A stretch of DNA of 64,000 bases from contig CM055748.1 in the NCBI GenBank assembly GCA_029465975.1, forward strand, positions 10,752,300 to 10,816,299. Direction: 5' to 3'. The position numbers and the translations under genes are program-made. Position 1 is the stretch's first letter, and each line of letters opens with the position of its first letter. The DNA is from Dallia pectoralis. Its lineage: Eukaryota > Chordata > Actinopteri > Esociformes > Umbridae. The notes below the pieces were generated by a model that was given only the letters and a program-made list of their open reading frames with translations, had not been told where the DNA came from and did not search any database. Below are positions 38,701 through 51,980 of the stretch, one piece after another.

Positions 38701-39470
38701 TTAGTCACACTAAGCAACGACATCTGCCGCTAGGCGGACACGAATTTCCGAAATTCCTAATCTAATGAGAAAACCTGGATTTTGAGGACAGCAGCATAAC
38801 AGAAATCAGTTGCTGCGTGTTCCATTTACCATTTCGTCCATGTCGATGCCTTTTGTGCGTTGAATCGATGTGGAAACATTCGGGCTAAAATCTGTAGAAA
38901 CCACACGATTTGATTACCGAAACCTTTTCTTTTGTTGGCTGTAAATAACGTGGGTCTCCTCCGGTCCGGTGCCACGGTACGTAGGCCTGTATTAGTACAT
39001 AGTTTACCATCACACGCACGGAATCTGTGCGGCTGTTTCATTATGCCAAGTTGACAAAACAGTTTAGGTGTTGTTATATCGTTTTTGGGGGATAATGTTT
39101 TAATATGTCAACGTGTTTTGTTCTTCAATAGTGTCGACATTATTTGTTTTGATTATCACAATCATAACACATGCACTCTTACCGATCTATTTTGTTTTGA
39201 ATATGAACGGGTTGTTAACGGTTCCCTACAGTGGTCCTAATACTAACACGCGTTGTGCACATATTAACAGTAGACTGGGATTAAACAGTAGACTGGGATT
39301 AAACAGTAGACTGGGATTAAACAGACTGGAATTAAAGTGGAGACTCACTGGATCATCTGTAGACCGTCTAGTTCGGACAGTCTGACTCATCAGATCATCA
39401 TGTCGTGGCTTGTTGCATATGTCTAATATTGCCCGACACCACATTGCCCGACACTATATTTTCACATATA
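38701..39470. other. Spacer between the two rab34-upstream arrays
   Basis: About 770 bases with a short 18-bp repeat (39264-39335). Open frames at 38826-39041 (minus) and 39113-39385 (plus) show no family. It could hold a noncoding first exon or promoter of rab34, which cannot be decided from sequence. Confidence 0.5.
39264..39335. repeat. 18-bp tandem repeat, 3.5 copies
   Basis: Units of cagtagactgggattaaa start at 39268, 39286 and 39304, with a partial fourth. Confidence 0.93.
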
Positions 39471-39479
39471 GTACTAAGT

Positions 39480-42400
39480 ATAAAACTGTGTCAACACTCC
39501 CAGGTGATGACCATTATCAGATTTTAACATATAGTATAAAACTGTGTCAACACTCCCAGGTGATGACCATTATCAGATTTTAACATATAGTATAAAACTG
39601 TGTCAACACTCCCAGGTGATGACCATTTTCTTGTTTTAACATATAGTATAAAACTGTGTCAACACTCCCAGGTGATGACCATTTTCTTGTTTTAACATAT
39701 AGTATACAGCTGTCTCAACACTCCCAGGTGATGACCATTATCAGATTTTAACATATAGTATAAAACTGTGTCAACACTCCCAGGTGATGACCATTATCAG
39801 ATTTTAACATATAGTATAAAACTGTGTCAACACTCCCAGGTGATGACCATTATCAGATTTTAACATATAGTATAAAACTGTGTCAACACTCCCAGGTGAT
39901 GACCATTATCAGATTTTAACATATAGTATACAGCTGTCTCAACACTCCCAGGTGATGACCATTTTCTTGTTTTAACATATAGTATAAAACTGTGTCAACA
40001 CTCCCAGGTGATGACCATTATCAGATTTTAACATATAGTATACAGCTGTGTCAACACTCCCAGGTGATGACCATTATCAGATTTTAACATATAGTATAAA
40101 ACTGTGTCAACACTCCCAGGTGATGACCATTATCAGATTTTAACATATAGTATAAAACTGTGTCAACACTCCCAGGTGATGACCATTATCAGATTTTAAC
40201 ATATAGTATAAAACTGTGTCAACACCCCCAGGTGATGACCATTATCAGATTTTAACATATAGTATAAAACTGTGTCAACACTCCCAGGTGATGACCATTA
40301 TCAGATTTTAACATATAGTATAAAGCTGTCTCAACACTCCCAGGTGATGACCATTATCTTGTTTTAACATATAGTATAAAACTGTGTCAACACTCCCAGG
40401 TGATGACCATTATCAGATTTTAACATATAGTATAAAGCTGTCTCAACACTCCCAGGTGATGACCATTATCAGATTTTAACATATAGTATAAAACTGTGTC
40501 AACACTCCCAGGTGATGACCATTATCAGATTTTAACATATAGTATACAGCTGTCTCAACACTCCCAGGTGATGACCATTATCAGATTTTAACATATAGTA
40601 TAAAACTGTGTCAACACTCCCAGGTGATGACCATTATCAGATTTTAACATATAGTATACAGCTGTCTCAACACTCCCAGGTGATGACCATTTTCTTGTTT
40701 TAACATATAGTATAAAGCTGTCTCAACACTCCCAGGTGATGACCATTATCAGATTTTAACATATAGTATAAAACTGTGTCAACACTCCCAGGTGATGACC
40801 ATTATCAGATTTTAACATATAGTATAAAACTGTGTCAACACTCCCAGGTGATGACCATTATCAGATTTTAACATATAGTATAAAGCTGTCTCAACACTCC
40901 CAGGTGATGACCATTATCAGATTTTAACATATAGTATACAGCTGTGTCAACACTCCCAGGTGATGACCATTATCAGATTTTAACATATAGTATAAAACTG
41001 TGTCAACACTCCCAGGTGATGACCATTATCAGATTTTAACATATAGTATAAAACTGTGTCAACACTCCCAGGTGATGACCATTATCAGATTTTAACATAT
41101 AGTATAAAACTGTGTCAACACTCCCAGGTGATGACCATTATCAGATTTTAACATATAGTATAAAACTGTGTCAACACTCCCAGGTGATGACCATTATCAG
41201 ATTTTAACATATAGTATAAAACTGTGTCAACACTCCCAGGTGATGACCATTATCAGATTTTAACATATAGTATAAAACTGTGTCAACACTCCCAGGTGAT
41301 GACCATTATCAGATTTTAACGTATAGTATAAAGCTGTCTCAACACTCCCAGGTGATGACCATTGTCAGATTTTAACATATAGTATAAAGCTGTCTCAACA
41401 CTCCCAGGTGATGACCATTATCAGATTTTAACATATAGTATAAAACTGTGTCAACACTCCCAGGTGATGACCATTATCAGATTTTAACATATAGTATAAA
41501 GCTGTCTCAACACTCCCAGGTGATGACCATTATCTTGTTTTAACATATAGTATAAAACTGTGTCAACACTCCCAGGTGATGACCATTATCAGATTTTAAC
41601 ATATAGTATAAAGCTGTCTCAACACTCCCAGGTGATGACCATTATCAGATTTTAACATATAGTATAAAACTGTGTCAACACTCCCAGGTGATGACCATTA
41701 TCAGATTTTAACATATAGTATACAGCTGTCTCAACACTCCCAGGTGATGACCATTATCAGATTTTAACATATAGTATAAAACTGTGTCAACACTCCCAGG
41801 TGATGACCATTATCAGATTTTAACATATAGTATACAGCTGTCTCAACACTCCCAGGTGATGACCATTTTCTTGTTTTAACATATAGTATAAAGCTGTCTC
41901 AACACTCCCAGGTGATGACCATTGTCAGATTTTAACATATAGTATAAAGCTGTCTCAACACTCCCAGGTGATGACCATTATCAGATTTTAACATATAGTA
42001 TACAGCTGTGTCAACACTCCCAGGTGATGACCATTATCAGATTTTAACATATAGTATAAAACTGTGTCAACACTCCCAGGTGATGACCATTATCAGATTT
42101 TAACATATAGTATAAAACTGTGTCAACACTCCCAGGTGATGACCATTATCAGATTTTAACGTATAGTATAAAACTGTGTCAACACTCCCAGGTGATGACC
42201 ATTATCAGATTTTAACATATAGTATAAAACTGTGTCAACACTCCCAGGTGATGACCATTATCAGATTTTAACATATAGTATAAAACTGTGTCAACACTCC
42301 CAGGTGATGACCATTATCAGATTTTAACATATAGTATAAAACTGTGTCAACACTCCCAGGTGATGACCATTATCAGATTTTAACGTATAGTATAAAACTG

Positions 42401-42825
42401 TGTCAACACTCCCAGGTGATGACCATTATCAGATTTTAACGTATAGTATAAAGCTGTCTCAACACTCCCAGGTGATGACCATTATCAGATTTTAACATAT
42501 AGTATAAAGCTGTCTCAACACTCCCAGGTGATGACCATTATCAGATTTTAACATATAGTATAAAGCTGTCTCAACACTCCCAGGTGATGACCATTATCAG
42601 ATTTTAACATATAGTATAAAGCTGTCTCAACACTCCCAGGTGATGACCATTTTCTTGTATTAACATATAGTATAAAACTGTGTCAACACTCCCAGGTGAT
42701 GACCATTATCAGATTTTAACATATAGTATAAAGCTGTCTCAACACTCCCAGGTGATGACCATTTTCTTGTTTTAACATATAGTATAAAACTGTGTCAACA
42801 CTCCCAGGTGATGACCATTATCTTG
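39480..42825. repeat. 56-bp minisatellite, 60 copies, ending at the rab34 start codon
   Basis: The unit reads actgtgtcaacactcccagg, then tgatgaccattatcagattt, then taacatatagtataaa. The anchor actgtg first occurs at 39485 and last at 42789; the distance of 3304 is exactly 59 x 56, so there is no net indel across 60 copies. Variation is limited to a few switch positions (actgtgtc / gctgtctc; ttatcagat / tttcttgtt; taaaact / tacagct) that recur in blocks. The last copy ends within about ten bases of the rab34 ATG at 42831. Confidence 0.98.
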
Positions 42826-42830
42826 GCATA

Positions 42831-45104
42831 ATGTCTGTCCGAGTACCGTCCTTGAGTGTGCTTCCCCCAGTCCGAAGAGACCGCATTATTGCCCAGCTTC
42901 CTCAGGTCAGCATAATACATACAGACAGGAGTCATTTGAATGTGTTTGGACGCTTGCTTGCTCACTTCTTCTGTATCCGTGATTTCCAATTATTTCCTAG
43001 TGGCAGTAAAATGATGTCCCAAAACAGAACATGTCCATCCATCTTGCCTGACACAAAAGTTCAGATTAGTCTAATGTATTATTAAAATGTTTGTCAATCA
43101 GAAGAGATGTGCATGGAACATGCACCAAAACACATCTATTCTGATTTCCTGTCTGTTCTCAAAGCTCCTATTAGTCCACACAGCTTTCTGTTTTTGCTGC
43201 TTTTGTAATGCTTGTTATGTCCTAATGTAGTGTTACAGTGAGAAGGCAGCTGTGCACACAAAAGATGAGTTTCACTCCAAAGTGAAGACTGCCTGCCAGG
43301 AGCAGCGTACTGGCACAGTAGGGTGGGTAAAGGCTACCCAGATTAAATATTCACAAGGTTACTGACGCTTATTCTTTATGACATTATCTGTCACTTTTTC
43401 CTCTGTCTATCTCACCATCTCCTCCAGTAGGTTTAAAATCGCAAAGGTTATAGTGGTTGGTGACCTGGCCGTGGGAAAAACCTGCCTGATTAACAGGTGA
43501 GCAGAGTTTGGATAATGCAGTACTATTGTTTTGCAGTCGTGTCAACTGGCCTTTTTGGGTCATTTGAGTTCTACGATCGATTGTCATCCAACTATTCTAA
43601 CAATTGACTATTTCTTTTATTAGGTTTTGCAAGGATGCATTTGACAAAAACTACAAGGCGACCATTGGTGTTGACTTTGAGATGGAGCGGTTTGAGGTGT
43701 TGGGGGTGCCTTTCAGTTTACAGTTGTGAGTGTCTCCTTACTGGTCTTCTCTGCAGTCTTGGTCCCCTAATCAAAATGTCTCTCACCATAAATACTCTCT
43801 ACTACAGGTGGGACACTGCTGGGCAGGAGAGGTTTAAGTGTATTGCTTCAACGTACTACAGAGGGGCTCAGAGTAAGGGGACCTCATAAAAAACGTCTTG
43901 TTTGCTTATTCCTTATTACAACTTAATTGGGACCAAATCCTTTGAGTTGATGATTGTAGTAATATATTTAATTATGTTTTCCAGCTATTGTTATAGTGTT
44001 TGATGTTAATGACGTGGCGTCCTTGGGCCATGCAAGGTAAAACACGTTTGAGCAACTTGCAATTCTGCTGTTCTTGTGCTCTGTAGATGCTATGTCAAAT
44101 ATTTGTATGTTATGTTCGTCCCCAGGCAGTGGCTTGAAGATGCTCTGAAGGAGAACGATCCCACAGGAGTCCAGTTGTTCTTGGTCGGCACAAAGAAAGA
44201 CTTAAGTGTATGTTAACGTCAAATTAAATTCCACTGTCAGAGACACCTGATTCATCTATCTTCTAAAGACAACTGTCAGTTGTGAGGATTCGACTTTACC
44301 AACAATGACATATTGCTCCAGCCTTAACCGTGGTTCCAGTGGTATTGTATTTCAAAGTCAAAGTCATTGTATTTTTTTTATTATCAAATGTACCGAATGA
44401 CATGCATACTGAACCATGAAATTCTTGTGACGTGGCAAGCAACATCTACGTAGTTAAGAAGAACAAAAAACACAGAATATACAGAATTACACAGCATACA
44501 AGATATACATAACCAAATGGGAATATGGACAGTATGCAATACTTAAATACTGTAGTAAGATTTGTGAGGAATCAAATGTTTATTTGTTGAATTTCAGTCT
44601 ATACTGGATAGCAAAAAAATTAACATTGCAATTTTTTTGCAGTCACCAGCACAGTATGTTCAGATTGAACAGGATGCCATCCAACTAGCGGAGGAGATTC
44701 AAGCAGAGTATTGGGCTGTGTCATCATTGACCGGTGGGTGGTCTAGTTATGTTGAATCCATTTCTCGATTTGGTAGCCAAAAGACACGATGCAGCCAATT
44801 TCTTTGTCTTTTCATTCTAGGGGAAAATGTGAGGGATTTTTTCTTTCGTGTTGCATCACTGGCATTTGAGGCCAATGTTTTGGCAGAGCTCGAGAAAAGT
44901 GGATCCAGACACATTGGGGACATTGTCAGTGAGTATCAATAAACAGGGAAAATATGGCGACATACATTATGTACTAATAAACTACACTTTACTGGCAATA
45001 TAAACCCATACTATCCTTGTATTCTGTATTTTCTTTCAGAACTTAACAATACTTCAAACAACGCGTATGCAACATCGAAGAAGAAACAGTCAAACTGTTG
45101 TTAA
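42831..45104 (+). CDS. rab34: RAB34 small GTPase (10 coding exons, 265 aa)
   Basis: RAB34 is a Golgi/ciliary-vesicle Rab GTPase needed for intracellular ciliogenesis and Hedgehog signalling. Coding exons: 42831-42905, 43231-43322, 43431-43496, 43624-43725, 43808-43872, 43985-44036, 44126-44207, 44643-44733, 44821-44928, 45040-45104. All phases agree and the sum is 798 bases. Motifs: N-terminal PPVRRDRIIAQLPQ as in RAB34, P-loop GDLAVGKT (66-73), switch I Thr91, DTAGQE (114-119), TKKD as the guanine-specificity motif (as in RAB34, not NKxD), and the C-terminal Cys-Cys for geranylgeranylation. Human RAB34 has 259 residues. The ATG has A at -3. An in-frame GTG upstream (42792) lies in the minisatellite and is not taken as the start. 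The gene looks intact. Confidence 0.96.
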
Positions 45105-45691
45105 TGAAGATAAAAACCTGACCACTAACTAGAAAAATCCCCCAAGAAACCAAAGACCGTTGACCACTCCCGGAGACATGGGGTTTCCCAGTGAGATCTG
45201 GCAGGCAGGACAGTTTGCCTTTACAGATATTTTGCGGCCATTGAAGCAACACTGGGTTGGATCTGGATTCCTGTGGTGTTTGGCTTATTCCAGCCTATCA
45301 AGAGTTTGCTCTGTCATTACGTTTCATACTGTACAAGATGGAGTGTTCTATATCTTTCGAAGAAATGTTGTTGTTGTTTAGTGTATGGACAATCATTGCG
45401 GTCTTTAAATATCTATATGGACATTTTAGGCTTTATGAATTTGATATTTTTTATATATTTTTTTGTTATTTGGTGTTTTGTAACAAACACATATATAGAC
45501 ATCTTGGAATGTAATATTATGCCAGTTGAAGGCATAAGTTGTTTACTTTCCTCTTTAAACAGCATAGGATTGATACACAGGTATGTGAGGAAATATATTG
45601 CAGATTTGTATCTACATTCATCTTAATCTTAACAACATTAAGCCTACTAGGCAATCTAGTTTTTAAAAAGAACATTGAAATCATTTATGCA

Positions 45692-45697
45692 ATTAAA
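45692..45697 (+). terminator. rab34: Candidate rab34 poly(A) signal
   Basis: ATTAAA about 590 bases after the stop, followed by a T/G-rich tract (ttctttgtgtg). It is the best candidate before 46300, where an AATAAA also occurs. Confidence 0.45.
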
Positions 45698-48600
45698 ATT
45701 TCCCAATGCAATTTCTTTGTGTGAAGATTGTACACCTCTACCTTATCACCCCATCAACTAAACAAAATTCGAATCAGGTGCAGAAAAACAGGATAATGTT
45801 TTAAATGAATATTAGAGAATAACTCTTAATAAGGATTTAACGGTCAGGTTTGGTATTAGCTTTACAGGTGTGTTGTCATGCCAAGACCGTAAGAGTTTAG
45901 CGGAGTGCTGAGTGCAGTATTGCCACACTGCAGAATTATTCAGTATTCTTGGTAGACAGCCATTACTTAATATTCATTAAGCTGGTTCTATGAGCAAATA
46001 TATACACCCAAATGTGATGTAAAAATTGAGAAACATAAAAATTCATTGAGATAATGTTTTATGTTAAATAGGTTGAGAAATGTTTAGTCATTTGAACTTT
46101 ATACTGTAGTTCCATAATTACTTAACCCAGACATGGTTTTTGACCAACAGATTATTACAAGATATAAGAAGTGGTAAACGTTGATTTGGTTTTAGAATAC
46201 AAAAGTATCAGTTAGCGATGCCATTTGAGCTGTCGAGATGGTTTTTGTAGTTGCATTCTACTATTTCCGACCACTACAAACTGTGATAAACGTATTTAAA
46301 CTACTAAGAGTAGTCAGAATAAATATTGTTGATGTCCACAACTCTACAAAGTGTTACAGTACCAAATTTTTAAGCGATTTTAACTATATTTAATCTCGGG
46401 CTTCCCACTAAATTCAGACGAAGGCTTTTAGATAATTTGATTTTCAGATAGATTGATAGATCTTGCAACAAACAATGTAGACGTGTATGGGTTAAATCAA
46501 TAGTTAAAAGGACTGCACACATTGGCCTACATTGGAGGTCAGGAAAGAAAAATACTATGCTTAAAAAGAACAACCTCAAGTCGAATAATACTGGAGCAAT
46601 GCGATTTAAACAAGTCAAAAGTCAATTGATTAATCTGTGATGCCAGTCATCATGTTCGTAAAACAAAAAAGCAGCATTTGGACAGAAGAACCTTTACTAA
46701 TGATTAACAAGATGCTGGGGTCAATATAGTTTGCTTTGAATTGTATTGGAGACTTGAGGATGTAAGGCATTCATGAGTCATTCAAAGTTAAGACAGTTTT
46801 TTCAATGTTAGCAGAGGTACACCCTTTCCTCCTGGAATATTCAACGTGTTCCTGTCATAATAAAGGCCCCCCAGTCATGGATGCAGAGGAGCTTTTGTTA
46901 TGCTTTTACTTCAACATGGAACACAGACTGAGACCAGGGTCTCTCAGATGACGATGCACACGAAATTATTCAGATAGAGCACGTTGTTCTTGTCTCACAG
47001 ACAGGGAAGGCCAGCCCACATGTTAATTTAAAACACTGTGGTGAGTTCTGTTGCTTAGCACCCGTGATAACCCCTAAGTCTGCAGTAGATAAGTAGCATC
47101 TGGTAGTTTGAGTGTGAATGCAGGTGCATGCATGTAGAAAATATCCCCGTAATCTATAACAGATATAAAAGTAGCTTGCACAATTTATCTTTGGCTTCAA
47201 ACCTTTTGAAACATTGACACAGCTGCCCAAAAGTAGCACATTGTCTACAGCATCAATTGCTTTATACAAACCCATGAACAAGGCAATACAGTACTTTCTA
47301 TTATCTAGGGCAGCTGCATTATTATTTTCAACACGTACAGTGGCTGTCGTGGTACTATGTTTAAATTCGAAGCCATAGTAATTGCAAAATAAACAGAGTA
47401 TTGTTATCATTTAAAAATGATTGTTGTTGCCTATAGTGACTTTAGAATTTTAACCAAAGCCTAACTGTGACGGACATCGAACACCCCCCTGCACATGAAC
47501 CCTCTGTGGAACATGTGACAGGTATGGGCTCTTGGGTGTGTACAATGACAGATCAATATGAGTTCCTTGTTTTTTATAACTAACCAGAAACAAAATGATA
47601 TAGGGTAAAGGGGCTGGACGGAACCAAAGCAAAGAAATAGATAATAATAGAATTACCCCCCTCTCCTACCAACCCACACTTACCTAATCGACAGCCTATG
47701 GCTCAAAAACCAAAATACATGGGGGTGGTCTGCCCAGTTTTGCCTAGTGTGTATAGACAAACGGCAACTGTGAGAATGGCTTCTTGCCTAAACACTCCCT
47801 ACACGCACCGTTCCCCTTCCCTTCTGAGAAGACAAATCAAACACAGGGTTAATGGAGAACCTGGGGGACATAACAGTAGCAATGGGTCGATATTTATCCA
47901 GTTCAATACCATCAGTGGTCAAACAAAAGTCATAGAAGTCTTTTTTATTACAACTAGTGTTTGATTGAAGATATGCGTCACTGCTCAAGCAATGTTATGT
48001 CTATCAGATGTGCAGGTGCATTCACGGTCATATTAGATGAGTGACGCTTTCTCATGTATAGCTACTGACAGGTTGAATGGAGATGAGATCACTTCTAAAA
48101 ATGCCACTCTTTATGTGCTTGGAAGTTTCAACACAGTACAGCAGTGTAACCATAGCATTAGGTCCAACAACAGTTTTATCAATGTTACTAGCACTTGTTA
48201 AAGCACTTCAAGCTGGAAGAGGAGCAATGACTATAGTCTGATGGGAAAGTGACCATTTCCAAGCACCAACCCCCTTGGCAAAACATTCACAGGTCCCATG
48301 TGCTCTGCATGAGGCTATAGTGAGAGCCAGGTTTGGGGAGAAAATGACATACCTATTCAGATGTAATCCATCCATTGATCTGTGTAGGAAAGCTGTACAA
48401 TTGTCAACATATAACAAGAATAACTTTTATGCCATGAGTAGCTGGTATATACGACATGTTTTTTTGTTTATTAGAACAATGCAATGTTTAAGACTGCTTT
48501 ACTGATTGGGATAGAGTGAACACAACGATATACCTCAGGAGGCAGCAGAGGACCTAGCTCTGAATAGAGATCATGACCAGGTGCACAATGCAGTCAATGC

Positions 48601-48839
48601 CAGTGGGAATGCTGTGAGAAGAACAATGAATTACATAAATTTTGCAGTGCCTGTATATCGTTGTTAAGTAAAGCATTTTATAATTTGATATAATATTTAT
48701 TGGCACCTGCAACTGGAAGCATGAGAACAGAAAAGTGGTATAACACTGAAGAACACTATTACTTGGTAAATTATTGTTTTAATAAATGTTTTAGACCTAC
48801 ATGGATTCAAATGGATGAATAAATCAATATAAACATTAG

Positions 48840-48866
48840 TATATATATATATATATACACACACAC
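48840..48866. repeat. AT/AC microsatellite
   Basis: Short (TA)n followed by (CA)n. Confidence 0.85.
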
Positions 48867-48924
48867 ATTTCGTTTAAATATGTATATTCTTTCTTACAAA
48901 GTAAGCAATTGTTCCACTCTCTTA

Positions 48925-49375
48925 AGCATTATCTTTTAATTAGCAGTACATTTTCTCTCACTAGCTTCAATACCTCAATGTGTGCCGGATTCATGTCAGT
49001 TTTGGGGCTTTTGCTTGGTGCTGCAGCAATAATTGGTGCAAGATCTTCATATTCCCCATTGTTCATGCCAGAGGGTGTCAGCTCCAACGGGTGAAAAAAG
49101 ATAGATCAAAAAAACGAAATACCATTGTTAGGACTGTATATTACCTACAGTATAGCTAGCTGGAATGTTTAGCGAAAATGTATCTCCTAACAGAACACTG
49201 GTTGGTCAAATAATCCGTCATCGCTGTTGTCGTCAGCATTAAGCAGAGTGTCAATCTGCTGGGGAATTAATTCCAAAATGTTCATTCCAAAATGTTCTAT
49301 CTAGGAGATCCTTCTCTGTGGATGGTGGCCCCCCTCTGGTCGTAAATAACCATTGTCTTTCTTTCATGTAACTTA
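48925..49375 (-). other. Unrecognised coding-like stretch
   Basis: On the minus strand three fragments read like protein. Near 49310-49372 is KERQWLFTTRGGPPSTEKD. Near 49200-49290, in another frame, is MNILELIPQQIDTLLNADDN then SDDGLFDQPV. Near 48930-49085 is GMNNGEYEDLAPIIAAAPSK then SPKTDMNPAHIEVLKLVREN. They are collinear and could be exons or a frameshifted relic of a transposon accessory protein. No family recognised; boundaries approximate. Confidence 0.3.
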
Positions 49376-50269
49376 TTAGCCTTTGGTTCAAAAGGATGTC
49401 TAGCAATACTTAATTTGGTTTGTGTCCTTTTTCACTTTATTCTCAACTCATCCATTGAATCGATTGTAAAAATTCCCCAGCTCTTCTCCTTTTTGATTAT
49501 CATATTGTCTGTTTTTTATTCTCCAGTGAATAATTACATTCCACCATCTATTCATATAGTTATTTTACACCCAAGATATGTGGTCTACTATAGAAATAAT
49601 CTATTAATATAGCAAAAACACTAGCAACAACAAATTTTCCGAAAGGTAACAGCAGCAATGCTAGTTTGTAAAACGTGTCCAGTGGGCTATTGTATTTGTT
49701 ACTAATCATAGTTTAATACTTTTAATCATGAATTTTCTGATCCAGGTTTAAAACTTAGTGGTCTCCGATGAATTTTAAACTCAGATTTACAAAACGTAGA
49801 TTATCTCTTATCCTAGATTAATTTAAACCATGTTGACCCAGCCTAAGCCTTTTAGTACACCGTAGTTTGAATGTCACTTAGTTACCGGTGGTTGTGGTGG
49901 ACTTCATATTTTCCAGGAGGTAACTACAAATGTTCAAAGGATCAAATAATTTGAATTTTGACTTCTGAAGTCGCTGACCTCCTAAAGTGCAAACAGTCGA
50001 CTCTTCGAAGGCAGGTAACTGAGGCTGGCAGCAAAGAGTTAGGCAGACTCATCTCAACCGGGAAATGGACTATACAGAACTCTCCCCTCTGGCAGACGGC
50101 TGAGGTCTATCAAGATCTGAGGAATATGCCACTAGAACTAGTCTGCCTTTACCCCCCGACACACACATCGCATTAATAACCCACCCTGGACACTATCAGC
50201 ACTGATACAACAAAAAAACGCAATGGACATCCGGAACTATAACTAGACATGGCTCTTCTTTTGCACAAC

Positions 50270-50545
50270 TGTACATCCAACTAGATTTGTATGTACACAT
50301 GTACATATTTTATAAGACCTGGAAGTTCTGAAGACTTCTCGGTCAGGTTCTAAAGACCTGAAAAGGTTCAGAAGACCTGTTGAATAAAATGTACACAGTT
50401 AATATTGAGATGTCATGTTTTAAATGTACTTGATGCCAGTAAACATGTTGCTATGAATACAAAATGCATATATTTTATTATTATTTTCCTTTGAAAAGCA
50501 CATTGAATTGCTTCTATGTATGAGTTGTGCTATATAAATAAATGT
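50270..50545 (+). mobile_element. LINE 3' end, same family as 21914-27490
   Basis: Shares the 3' UTR wording (agacctggaagttctgaaga; aagcacattgaattgcttct) and the terminal gtgctatataaataaa with the nested LINE copy. It is 5'-truncated; no recognisable polymerase is left. Confidence 0.75.
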
Positions 50546-51980
50546 GCTTGCTTACTATCGGAACGTATGCAAACCCACATCATGGATATCTGGAACTAGA
50601 ACCTGGACATTGCTATTTATCATAAAAATGTTCACACATCTAGACATTGCTCCTTTGCACTATTCAGGTACATATAACACATTCTATATTTACCCATTAA
50701 ATATGCCAACTAGGCATGGTCTCTATTGTCGGCCTGTTTGCGTTTTGTGCTTTGCTCTGTTTGCACTGTTCGTATACATTTTAAAATGTGTCTTCTAAAT
50801 GTTGCAGCTAGGGGTTAGAACAAATTCCATGTGTGGGTAAACAGAGTTGGTGAATAAGCCTGATTCTGAATACAGTGTCTGGTCCAACTGCTAGATGAAC
50901 AAAGTGGAGGATATGCTAATTTTGTGTTTTTCCAAGTTCCCAGAGCTCTACAGCGCCACCACCAATGCATATCAGAACCTTGCTAAAGGCATCTGCATGG
51001 TGAAAAATTGGGATTCAGCTGGGACTGCCAGGTTAAAAAACTATATGAGTACTGTGGTCAAATTTTAAGTGAATGATTTGTTGTTTATTTATATTCCGGG
51101 TAATACAGTTGCATTGTCTGCTGTGCTCTTGCTCTCCTTCTCCATTTTTGGATTAAAGGAAGAACAAGGACTTTATTGCTCCCAACTTAAATTCATGCTT
51201 TCTAAAAACTTTGCTCTTATTGTTTCATATACCTTGGGCAAATTGTATACCACCACTCATGTGAACAATTCTTTAGAATGTGTATACAATATAATATAAG
51301 TACAGTTTCTACGACAGCAAAGAGAAAAAGAAGTACCCATGCTGAATACTTTTCCACCAAATTTTGTCATGGGCATCTTCTCACTTCTATCAGGCTCCAT
51401 GAGGCCAAACCTGTGTTGTCAGTAATTCTTTGTAATTTACAAAATGTTATTTAGAAATATTTGAAAAAACAAAAACGTGCCGATTGATAATTAACCTCAG
51501 CTATCCGCAGCTAGAAAAACATTATTGCAGATTCTGACAGTTTGCAAACGTGCAATAACAAAATCCTACACTGAGGTGAAGTAACATTGGCAATGGCAAA
51601 CAAACAGCTTTGAACGAGATTAACGTAGTTTTTCAAGTTTTTTGTGAAGGACCATTGACATGATGACAATGAACAAGACTATAAATTTAAATATTAAATT
51701 ACAAAAAATCGTCTAAACTTTTTGAAATGCTTCTCCAGACATATATGCACACAGATGCATTTTCATTTCACACATTAAATTAATTTAGTCATGCTAAACC
51801 TTCAATTGATCTACCAGTTGATCACACCATGTGCTTTCCAGGTTGCTCTTCATAAAAGGATGTCCCTCCTCCAAATGATGCATGATTGACACTCCCATAT
51901 ATCATTGCACTGGTCTTAAACATGTTTACAAGCATTGTGAGTGGTAAAAATTATTACAAAAAGATGTGATGAGGGTTTGG

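Noticed and set aside
42792..42830. GTG-initiated N-terminal extension of rab34 into the minisatellite
   Set aside because: The following ATG matches the expected RAB34 start region and has A at -3; the extension is just the last array unit in frame.
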